From Apostichopus japonicus (taxonomy: Eukaryota; Echinodermata; Holothuroidea; Aspidochirotida; Stichopodidae): DNA of 64,000 bases. The position numbers were made by a program, and so were the translations under genes. The notes beneath the pieces were generated by a model. That model ran no database searches and had not been told where the DNA came from. It saw only the letters and a list, made by a program, of their open reading frames with translations. The first letter of the stretch is position 1; each line of letters opens with the position of its first letter. The stretch spans positions 21,369,984 through 21,433,983 of the forward strand of contig NC_092564.1 in assembly GCF_037975245.1 (NCBI RefSeq), read 5' to 3'. Shown one piece after another: positions 51,701-63,900 of this stretch.

Positions 51701-54700
51701 CGGTACCGATCAATCGAATCTGCGCTAACGATCAATGGAAAATAAATCGAATGGGCGGTACCGATCAATCGAGTGGTCGGTACCGATCAATCGAACGTGC
51801 GACACCGATCAATCGAATGTGCGGTACCGATCAATCGAACGTGCGATACCGTTCTTTCGAATGTTCGGTACCGATCAATCGAATGTGCGACACCGATCAA
51901 TCGAATATGCGGTACCGATCAATTCTATGTGCAGAACCGATCAGTCGAATGTTCGGTACCGATCAATCGAATGTGCGGTACCGATCAATCGAATGTTCGG
52001 TACCGATCGTTCGAATATTCGGTACCGATCAATCGAATGTTCGGTATCGATCAATGGAATGAGCGACACCGATCAATCGGATGTGCGGTAGTTATCAATC
52101 GAATGTTCGGTACCGATCAACCGAATATGCGGTACCGATTAATCGAATGTTTGGTACCGATCACTCGAATGTGCGGTAACGAAGAATCGAATGTGCGACA
52201 CCGATCAATCGAATGTTCGATACCGATCAATCGAATGTGCGACACCGATCAATCGAATGTTCGGTACCGATTAATAGAATATGCAGTAACGATGAATCGA
52301 ATGTGCGACACCCATCAATCGAATGTTCGATACCGATCAATCGAATGTGCGACACCGATCAATCGAATGTTCGGTACCGATTAATAGAATATGCAGTACC
52401 GATCAATCGAATGTTCGGTACCGATCAATCGAATGTTCGGTACCGATCGTTCGAATGTTCGGTACCGATCAATCGAATGTTCGGTATCGATCAATGGAAT
52501 GAGCGACACCGATCAATCGAATGTGCGGTAGTGATCAATCGAATGTTCGGTACCGATCAACCGAATGTTTGGTACCAATCAATCGAATGTTTGGTACCGA
52601 TCAATCGAATGTGCGGTAACGATCAATCGAATGTGCCACACCGATGAATCAAATTTTCGGTACCGATCAATCGAATGTGCGACACCGATCAATCGAATGT
52701 TCGGTAACGATGAATCCTATGTGCAGAACCGATCAATCGAATGTTCGGTACCAATCAATCGAATGAGCGACACCTATCAATCGAATGTTCGGTACCGATC
52801 AATGGAATGTTCGGAATCGATCAATCGAATGTTCGGTACCGATCAATCGAATCTGCGCTAACGATCAATGGAAAATAAATCGAATGGGCGGTACCGATCA
52901 ATCGAGTGGTCGGTACCGATCAATCGAATGCTCGATAACTATTAATCGAATGTGCGGTACCCATTATCGAATGTTCGGTACCGATTAATCGAATGATCGG
53001 TACCGATCAATCGAATGTGCGGTACCGATGAATCGAATGTTCGGTACCGATGAATCGAATGTTCGGTACCGATCAATCGAGTGTTCGGTACCGATCAATC
53101 GAACGTGCGACACCGATCAATCGAATGTTCGGTACCGATTAATAGAAATTGCAGTACCGATCAATCGAATGTTCGGTACCGATCAATGGAATATTCGGTA
53201 CCGATCAATCAAAAGTGCGGTACCGATCAATCGAATGTTCGGTACCGATCAATCGAATGTTCGGTACCGATCAATGGAATGAGCGACACCTATCAATCGA
53301 ATGTGCGGTAGTGATCAATCGAATGTTCGGTACCGATCAACCGAATATGCGGTACCGATTAATCGAATGTTTGGTACCGATCACTCGAATGTGCGGTAAC
53401 GAAGAATCGAATGTGCGACACCGATCAATCGAATGTTCGATACCGATCAATCGAATGTGCGACACCGATCAATCGAATGTTCGGTACCGATTAATAGAAT
53501 ATGCAGTAACGATGAATCGAATGTGCGACACCCATCAATCGAATGTTCGATACCGATCAATCGAATGTGCGACACCGATCAATCGAATGTTCGGTACCGA
53601 TTAATAGAATATGCAGTACCGATCAATCGAATGTTCGGTACCGATCAATCGAATGTTCGGTACCGATCGTTCGAATGTTCGGTACCGATCAATCGAATGT
53701 TCGGTATCGATCAATGGAATGAGCGACACCGATCAATCGAATGTGCGGTAGTGATCAATCGAATGTTCGGTACCGATTAATAAAAATTGCAGTACCGATC
53801 AATCGAATGTTCGGTACCGATCAATGGAATATTCGGTACCGATCAATCAAAAGTGCGGTACCGATCAATCGAATGTTCGGTACCGATCGTTCGAATGTTC
53901 GGTACCGATCAATCGAATGTTCGGTACCGATCAATGGAATGAGCGACACCTATCAATCGAATGTGCGGTAGTTATCAATCGAATGTTCGGTACCGATCAA
54001 CCGAATATGCGGTACCGATTAATCGAATGTTTGGTACCGATCACTCGAATGTGCGGTAACGAAGAATCGAATGTGCGACACCGATCAATCGAATGTTCGA
54101 TACCGATCAATCGAATGTGCGACACCGATCAATCGAATGTTCGGTACCGATTAATAGAATATGCAGTAACGATGAATCGAATGTGCGACACCCATCAATC
54201 GAATGTTCGATACCGATCAATCGAATGTGCGACACCGATCAATCGAATGTTCGGTACCGATTAATAGAATATGCAGTACCGATCAATCGAATGTTCGGTA
54301 CCGATCAATCGAATGTTCGGTACCGATCGTTCGAATGTTCGGTACCGATCAATCGAATGTGCGGTACCGATCAATCGAATGTTCGGTACCGATCGTTCGA
54401 ATATTCGGTACCGATCAATCGAATGTTCGGTACCGATCAATCGAATGTGCGACACCGATCAATCGAATGTTCGGTACCGATTAATAGAATATGCAGTATC
54501 GATCAATCGAATGTTCGGTACCAATCAATGGAATATTCGGTACCGATCAATCGAATGTGCGATACCGATCAATCGAATGATCGGTATCGATCAATCGAAT
54601 GTTCGGTACCAATCAATCGAATGTGCGACACCTATCAATCGAATGTTCGGTACCGATCAATCGAATGTACGGAATCGATCAATCGAATGTTCGGTAGCGA

Positions 54701-54995
54701 TCAATCGAATCTGCGGTACCGATCAATGGAATATAAATCGAATGGGCGGTACCGATCAATCGAGTGGTCGGTATCGATCAATCGAATGTGCCGTACCGAT
54801 CAATCAAATGTTCGGTACCGATCAATCGAATGGTCGGTACCGATCAATCGAACGTGCGACACCGATCAATCGAATGTTTGGTACCGATCAATCGAATGTG
54901 CGATACCGATCTTTCGAATGTTCGGTACCGATCAATCGAATGTGCGACACCGATCAATCGAATATGCGGCACCGATCAATCCTATGTGCAGAACC
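48739..54995 (+). repeat. HOR B copy 4, 6257 bp
   Basis: The copy is enlarged by in-register duplications: a 550-bp (25-monomer) repeat near 50178-51277 and a 1133-bp repeat near 51080-53345. A chimeric join at about 52920 links a GAGTGGTCGG unit to GAATGCTCGATAAC, fusing sequence that lies far apart in copies 1-2. Confidence 0.9.
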
Positions 54996-57900
54996 GATGC
55001 ACCGAAAGTTCGGTACCGATCAATCGAATGTGCGGTACCGATCAATCGAATGTTCGGTACCGATCAATCGAATGTGCGACACTTATCAATCGAATGTGCG
55101 GTACCGATCAATCGAATGTTCGATACCGATCAATCGAATGTGCGACACTTGTAAATCGAATGTTCGGTACCGATCAATCGAATGTATGGTACCGATCAAT
55201 CGAGTGGTCGGTACCGATCAATCGAACGTGCGACACCGATCAATCGAATGTTTGGTACCGATCAATCGAATGTGCGGTACCGATCAATCGAATATTCGAT
55301 ACCGAACAATATAATGTTCGGTACAGATCAATCGAATGTTCGGAATTGATCAATCAAATGTGCGGTACGGATTAAACGAATCAGCGGTACCGTTCAATCG
55401 AATGTTCGGTACCGGTCAATCAAATGTGCGGTACCGATCAATCCAATGTTTGGTACCGATCAATCGAATGTGCGGTAACGATCAATCGAATGTTCGGTAG
55501 TGATTAATCGCATGTTCAATACCGATCAATAGAATGTTCGTTACCGATCTTTCGAATGTTCGGTAACGATCAATCGAATGTGCAGTACCGATCAATCGAA
55601 TGTGCGGTACCGATCAATCGAATGCTCGATAACTATTAATCGAATGTGCGGTACCCATTATCGAATGTTCGGTACCGATTAATCGAATGATCGGTACCGA
55701 TCAATCGAATGTGCGGTACCGATGAATCGAATGTTCGGTACCGATGAATCGAATGTTCGGTACCGATCAATCGAGTGTTCGGTACCGATCAATCGAACGT
55801 GCGACACCGATCAATCGAATGTTCGGTACCGATTAATAGAAATTGCAGTACCGATCAATCGAATGTTCGGTACCGATCAATGGAATATTCGGTACCGATC
55901 AATCAAAAGTGCGGTACCGATCAATCGAATGTTCGGTACCGATCAATCGAATGTTCGGTACCGATCAATGGAATGAGCGACACCTATCAATCGAATGTGC
56001 GGTAGTGATCAATCGAATGTTCGGTACCGATCAACCGAATATGCGGTACCGATTAATCGAATGTTTGGTACCGATCACTCGAATGTGCGGTAACGAAGAA
56101 TCGAATGTGCGACACCGATCAATCGAATGTTCGATACCGATCAATCGAATGTGCGACACCGATCAATCGAATGTTCGGTACCGATTAATAGAATATGCAG
56201 TAACGATGAATCGAATGTGCGACACCCATCAATCGAATGTTCGATACCGATCAATCGAATGTGCGACACCGATCAATCGAATGTTCGGTACCGATTAATA
56301 GAATATGCAGTACCGATCAATCGAATGTTCGGTACCGATCAATCGAATGTTCGGTACCGATCGTTCGAATGTTCGGTACCGATCAATCGAATGTTCGGTA
56401 TCGATCAATGGAATGAGCGACACCGATCAATCGAATGTGCGGTAGTGATCAATCGAATGTTCGGTACCGATTAATAAAAATTGGTGTACCGATCAATCGA
56501 ATGTTCGGTACCGATCAATGGAATATTCGGTACCGATCAATCAAAAGTGCGGTAACGATCAATCGAATGTTCGGTACCGATCGTTCGAATGTTCGGTACC
56601 GATCAATCGAATGTTCGGTACCGATCAATGGAATGAGCGACACCTATCAATCGAATGTGCGGTAGTGATCAATCGAATGTTCGGTACCGATCAACCGAAT
56701 ATGCGGTACCGATTAATCGAATGTTCGGTACCGATTAATAGAATATGCAGTACCGATCAATCGAATGTTCGGTACCGATCAATCGAATGTTCGGTACCGA
56801 TCAATCGAATGTGCGACACCGATCAATCGAATGTTCGGTACCGATTAATAGAATATGCAGTACCGATCAATCGAATGTTCGGTACCGATCAATCGAATGT
56901 TCGGTACCGATCGTTCGAATGTTCGGTACCGATCAATCGAATGTTCGGTATCGATCAATGGAATGAGCGACACCGATCAATCGAATGTGCGGTAGTGATC
57001 AATCGAATGTTCGGTACCGATTAATAAAAATTGCAGTACCGATCAATCGAATGTTCGGTACCGATCAATGGAATATTCGGTACCGATCAATCAAAAGTGC
57101 GGTAACGATCAATCGAATGTTCGGTACCGATCGTTCGAATGTTCGGTACCGATCAATCGAATGTTCGGTACCGATCAATGGAATGAGCGACACCTATCAA
57201 TCGAATGTGCGGTAGTGATCAATCGAATGTTCGGTACCGATCAACCGAATATGCGGTACCGATTAATCGAATGTTTGGTACCGATCACTCGAATGTGCGG
57301 TAACGAAGAATCGAATGTGCGACACCGATCAATCGAATGTTCGATACCGATCAATCGAATGTGCGACACCGATCAATCGAATGTTCGGTACCGATTAATA
57401 GAATATGCAGTAACGATGAATCGAATGTGCGACACCCATCAATCGAATGTTCGATACCGATCAATCGAATGTGCGACACCGATCAATCGAATGTTCGGTA
57501 CCGATTAATAGAATATGCAGTACCGATCAATCGAATGTTCGGTACCGATCAATCGAATGTTCGGTACCGATCGTTCGAATGTTCGGTACCGATCAATCGA
57601 ATGTTCGGTATCGATCAATGGAATGAGCGACACCGATCAATCGAATGTGCGGTAGTGATCAATCGAATGTTCGGTACCGATCAACCGAATGTTTGGTACC
57701 AATCAATCGAATGTTTGGTACCGATCAATCGAATGTGCGGTAACGATCAATCGAATGTGCCACACCGATGAATCAAATTTTCGGTACCGATTAATCGAAT
57801 GTGCGACACCGATCAATCGAATGTTCGGTAACGATGAATCCTATGTGCAGAACCGATCAATCGAATGTTCGGTACCAATCAATCGACTGAGCGACACCTA

Positions 57901-60900
57901 TCAATCGAATGTTCGGTACCGATCAATGGAATGTTCGGAATCGATCAATCGAATGTTCGGTACCGATCAATCGAATCTGCGCTAACGATCAATGGAAAAT
58001 AAATCGAATGGGCGGTACCGATCAATCGAGTGGTCGGTACCGATCAATCGAACGTGCGACACCGATCAATCGAATGTGCGGTACCGATCAATCGAACGTG
58101 CGATACCGTTCTTTCGAATGTTCGGTACCGATCAATCGAATGTGCGACACCGATCAATCGAATATGCGGTACCGATCAATTCTATGTGCAGAACCGATCA
58201 GTCGAATGTTCGGTACCGATCAATCGAATGTGCGGTACCGATCAATCGAATGTTCGGTACCGATCGTTCGAATATTCGGTACCGATCAATCGAATGTTCG
58301 GTATCGATCAATGGAATGAGCGACACCGATCAATCGGATGTGCGGTAGTTATCAATCGAATGTTCGGTACCGATCAACCGAATATGCGGTACCGATTAAT
58401 CGAATGTTTGGTACCGATCACTCGAATGTGCGGTAACGAAGAATCGAATGTGCGACACCGATCAATCGAATGTTCGATACCGATCAATCGAATGTGCGAC
58501 ACCGATCAATCGAATGTTCGGTACCGATTAATAGAATATGCAGTAACGATGAATCGAATGTGCGACACCCATCAATCGAATGTTCGATACCGATCAATCG
58601 AATGTGCGACACCGATCAATCGAATGTTCGGTACCGATTAATAGAATATGCAGTACCGATCAATCGAATGTTCGGTACCGATCAATCGAATGTTCGGTAC
58701 CGATCGTTCGAATGTTCGGTACCGATCAATCGAATGTTCGGTATCGATCAATGGAATGAGCGACACCGATCAATCGAATGTGCGGTAGTGATCAATCGAA
58801 TGTTCGGTACCGATCAACCGAATGTTTGGTACCAATCAATCGAATGTTTGGTACCGATCAATCGAATGTGCGGTAACGATCAATCGAATGTGCCACACCG
58901 ATGAATCAAATTTTCGGTACCGATCAATCGAATGTGCGACACCGATCAATCGAATGTTCGGTAACGATGAATCCTATGTGCAGAACCGATCAATCGAATG
59001 TTCGGTACCAATCAATCGAATGAGCGACACCTATCAATCGAATGTTCGGTACCGATCAATGGAATGTTCGGAATCGATCAATCGAATGTTCGGTACCGAT
59101 CAATCGAATCTGCGCTAACGATCAATGGAAAATAAATCGAATGGGCGGTACCGATCAATCGAGTGGTCGGTACCGATCAATCGAACGTGCGACACCGATC
59201 AATCGAATGTGCGGTACCGATCAATCGAATGTGCGATACCGTTCTTTCGAATGTTCGGTACCGATCAATCGAATGTGCGACACCGATCAATCGAATATGC
59301 GGTACCGATCAATTCTATGTGCAGAACCGATCAGTCGAATGTTCGGTACCGATCAATCGAATGTGCGGTACCGATCAATCGAATGTTCGGTACCGATCGT
59401 GCGAATATTCGGTACCGATCAATCGAATGTTCGGTACCGATCAATCGAATGTGCGACACCGATCAATCGAATGTTCGGTACCGATTAATAGAATATGCAG
59501 TATCGATCAATCGAATGTTCGGTACCAATCAATGGAATATTCGGTACCGATCAATCGAATGTGCGATACCGATCAATCGAATGATCGGTATCGATCAATC
59601 GAATGTTCGGTACCAATCAATCGAATGTGCGACACCTATCAATCGAATGTTCGGTACCGATCAATCGAATGTACGGAATCGATCATTCGAATGTTCGGTA
59701 GCGATCAATCGAATCTGCGGTACCGATCAATGGAATATAAATCGAATGGGCGGTACCGATCAATCGAGTGGTCGGTATCGATCAATCGAATGTGCCGTAC
59801 CGATCAATTTTATGTGCAGAACCGATCAGTCGAATGTTCGGTACCGATCAATCGAATGTGCGGTACCGATCAATCGAATGTTCGGTACCGATCGTTCGAA
59901 AATTCGGTACCGATCAATCGAATGTTCGGTACCGATCAATCGAATGTGCGACACCGATCAATCGAATGTTCGGTACCGATTAATAGAATATGCAGTATCG
60001 ATCAATCGAATGTTCGGTACCAATCAATGGAATATTCGGTACCGATCAATCGAATGTGCGATACCGATCAATCGAATGATCGGTATCGATCAATCGAATG
60101 TTCGGTACCAATCAATCGAATGTGCGACACCTATCAATCGAATGTTCGGTACCGATCAATCGAATGTACGGAATCGATCATTCGAATGTTCGGTAGCGAT
60201 CAATCGAATCTGCGGTACCGATCAATGGAATATAAATCGAATGGGCGGTACCGATCAATCGAGTGGTCGGTATCGATCAATCGAATGTGCCGTACCGATC
60301 AATCAAATGTTCGGTACCGATCAATCGAATGTACGGAATCGATCATTCGAATGTTCGGTAGCGATCAATCGAATCTGCGGTACCGATCAATGGAATATAA
60401 ATCGAATGGGCGGTACCGATCAATCGAGTGGTCGGTATCGATCAATCGAATGTGCCGTACCGATCAATCAAATGTTCGGTACCGATCAATCGAATATGCG
60501 GTACCGATCAATTCTATGTGCAGAACCGATCGAATGATCGGTATCGATCAATCGAATGTTCGGTACCAATCAATCGAATGTGCGACACCTATCAATCGAA
60601 TGTTCGGTACCGATCAATCGAATGTACGGAATCGATCATTCGAATGTTCGGTAGCGATCAATCGAATCTGCGGTACCGATCAATGGAATATAAATCGAAT
60701 GGGCGGTACCGATCAATCGAGTGGTCGGTATCGATCAATCGAATGTGCCGTACCGATCAATCAAATGTTCGGTACCGATCAATCGAATGGTCGGTACCGA
60801 TCAATCGAACGTGCGACACCGATCAATCGAATGTTTGGTACCGATCAATCGAATGTGCGATACCGATCTTTCGAATGTTCGGTACCGATCAATCGAATGT

Positions 60901-60952
60901 GCGACACCGATCAATCGAATATGCGGCACCGATCAATCCTATGTGCAGAACC
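54996..60952 (+). repeat. HOR B copy 5, 5957 bp
   Basis: This shares the 550-bp and 1133-bp duplications of copy 4 at a constant 6257-bp offset, so those duplications predate the copy. It then carries private duplications (period 495 bp at 59316 and 59811, and shorter ones to about 60700). Confidence 0.9.
59316..60710 (+). repeat. Nested young duplications with half-monomer unit, periods 495, 165, 299 bp
   Basis: A block with the TATGTGCAGAACC unit repeats at 59316 and 59811. The linked cluster with GAATCGATCATTCG and GGAATATAAATCG occurs at about 59665, 60160, 60325 and 60624. The 165 and 495 periods are multiples of 22 plus 11, because the block includes a unit that has lost half a monomer. 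These copies are nearly identical and found only here, so they are among the latest events in the window. Confidence 0.85.
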
Positions 60953-63900
60953 GATGCACCGAAAGTTCGGTACCGATCAATCGAATGTGCGGTACCGATC
61001 AATCGAATGTTCGGTACCGATCAATCGAATGTGCGACACTTATCAATCGAATGTGCGGTACCGATCAATCGAATGTTCGATACCGATCAATCGAATGTGC
61101 GACACTTGTAAATCGAATGTTCGGTACCGATCAATCGAATGTATGGTACCGATCAATCGAGTGGTCGGTACCGATCAATCGAACGTGCGACACCGATCAA
61201 TCGAATGTTTGGTACCGATCAATCGAATGTGCGGTACCGATCAATCGAATATTCGATACCGAACAATATAATGTTCGGTACAGATCAATCGAATGTTCGG
61301 AATTGATCAATCAAATGTGCGGTACGGATTAAACGAATCAGCGGTACCGTTCAATCGAATGTTCGGTACCGGTCAATCAAATGTGCGGTACCGATCAATC
61401 CAATGTTTGGTACCGATCAATCGAATGTGCGGTAACGATCAATCGAATGTTCGGTAGTGATTAATCGCATGTTCAATACCGATCAATAGAATGTTCGTTA
61501 CCGATCTTTCGAATGTTCGGTAACGATCAATCGAATGTGCAGTACCGATCAATCGAATGTGCGGTACCGATCAATCGAATGCTCGATAACTATTAATCGA
61601 ATGTGCGGTACCCATTATCGAATGTTCGGTACCGATTAATCGAATGATCGGTACCGATCAATCGAATGTGCGGTACCGATGAATCGAATGTTCGGTACCG
61701 ATGAATCGAATGTTCGGTACCGATCAATCGAGTGTTCGGTACCGATCAATCGAACGTGCGACACCGATCAATCGAATGTTCGGTACCGATTAATAGAAAT
61801 TGCAGTACCGATCAATCGAATGTTCGGTACCGATCAATGGAATATTCGGTACCGATCAATCAAAAGTGCGGTACCGATCAATCGAATGTTCGGTACCGAT
61901 CAATCGAATGTTCGGTACCGATCAATGGAATGAGCGACACCTATCAATCGAATGTGCGGTAGTGATCAATCGAATGTTCGGTACCGATCAACCGAATATG
62001 CGGTACCGATTAATCGAATGTTTGGTACCGATCACTCGAATGTGCGGTAACGAAGAATCGAATGTGCGACACCGATCAATCGAATGTTCGATACCGATCA
62101 ATCGAATGTGCGACACCGATCAATCGAATGTTCGGTACCGATTAATAGAATATGCAGTAACGATGAATCGAATGTGCGACACCCATCAATCGAATGTTCG
62201 ATACCGATCAATCGAATGTGCGACACCGATCAATCGAATGTTCGGTACCGATTAATAGAATATGCAGTACCGATCAATCGAATGTTCGGTACCGATCAAT
62301 CGAATGTTCGGTACCGATCGTTCGAATGTTCGGTACCGATCAATGGAATGAGCGACACCTATCAATCGAATGTGCGGTAGTGATCAATCGAATGTTCGGT
62401 ACCGATCAACCGAATATGCGGTACCGATTAATCGAATGTTCGGTACCGATTAATAGAATATGCAGTACCGATCAATCGAATGTTCGGTACCGATCAATCG
62501 AATGTTCGGTACCGATCAATCGAATGTGCGACACCGATCAATCGAATGTTCGGTACCGATTAATAGAATATGCAGTACCGATCAATCGAATGTTCGGTAC
62601 CGATCAATCGAATGTTCGGTACCGATCGTTCGAATGTTCGGTACCGATCAATCGAATGTTCGGTATCGATCAATGGAATGAGCGACACCGATCAATCGAA
62701 TGTGCGGTAGTGATCAATCGAATGTTCGGTACCGATTAATAAAAATTGCAGTACCGATCAATCGAATGTTCGGTACCGATCAATGGAATATTCGGTACCG
62801 ATCAATCAAAAGTGCGGTAACGATCAATCGAATGTTCGGTACCGATCGTTCGAATGTTCGGTACCGATCAATCGAATGTTCGGTACCGATCAATGGAATG
62901 AGCGACACCTATCAATCGAATGTGCGGTAGTGATCAATCGAATGTTCGGTACCGATCAACCGAATATGCGGTACCGATTAATCGAATGTTTGGTACCGAT
63001 CACTCGAATGTGCGGTAACGAAGAATCGAATGTGCGACACCGATCAATCGAATGTTCGATACCGATCAATCGAATGTGCGACACCGATCAATCGAATGTT
63101 CGGTACCGATTAATAGAATATGCAGTAACGATGAATCGAATGTGCGACACCCATCAATCGAATGTTCGATACCGATCAATCGAATGTGCGACACCGATCA
63201 ATCGAATGTTCGGTACCGATTAATAGAATATGCAGTACCGATCAATCGAATGTTCGGTACCGATCAATCGAATGTTCGGTACCGATCGTTCGAATGTTCG
63301 GTACCGATCAATCGAATGTTCGGTATCGATCAATGGAATGAGCGACACCGATCAATCGAATGTGCGGTAGTGATCAATCGAATGTTCGGTACCGATCAAC
63401 CGAATGTTTGGTACCAATCAATCGAATGTTTGGTACCGATCAATCGAATGTGCGGTAACGATCAATCGAATGTGCCACACCGATGAATCAAATTTTCGGT
63501 ACCGATTAATCGAATGTGCGACACCGATCAATCGAATGTTCGGTAACGATGAATCCTATGTGCAGAACCGATCAATCGAATGTTCGGTACCAATCAATCG
63601 ACTGAGCGACACCTATCAATCGAATGTTCGGTACCGATCAATGGAATGTTCGGAATCGATCAATCGAATGTTCGGTACCGATCAATCAAATTTGCGCTAA
63701 CGATCAATGGAAAATAAATCGAATGGGCGGTACCGATCAATCGAGTGGTCGGTACCGATCAATCGAACGTGCGACACCGATCAATCGAATGTGCGGTACC
63801 GATCAATCGAACGTGCGATACCGTTCTTTCGAATGTTCGGTACCGATCAATCGAATGTGCGACACCGATCAATCGAATATGCGGTACCGATCAATTCTAT

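Noticed and set aside
7268-54455. Minus-strand open frames in the satellite (about 7268-7489, 7835-8080, 48048-48242, 54261-54455)
   Set aside because: They occur only where variant monomers (for example GATCGTTCG) remove the periodic TGA; there is no coding signal.
33376-60952. HOR copies as pure assembly artefact
   Set aside because: Copies carry private differences (single-base changes, a 44-bp deletion, different periods of 5336, 4691, 6257 and 5957 bp), which simple duplicate-contig errors would not give. Copy number still needs read support, so this is rejected only provisionally.
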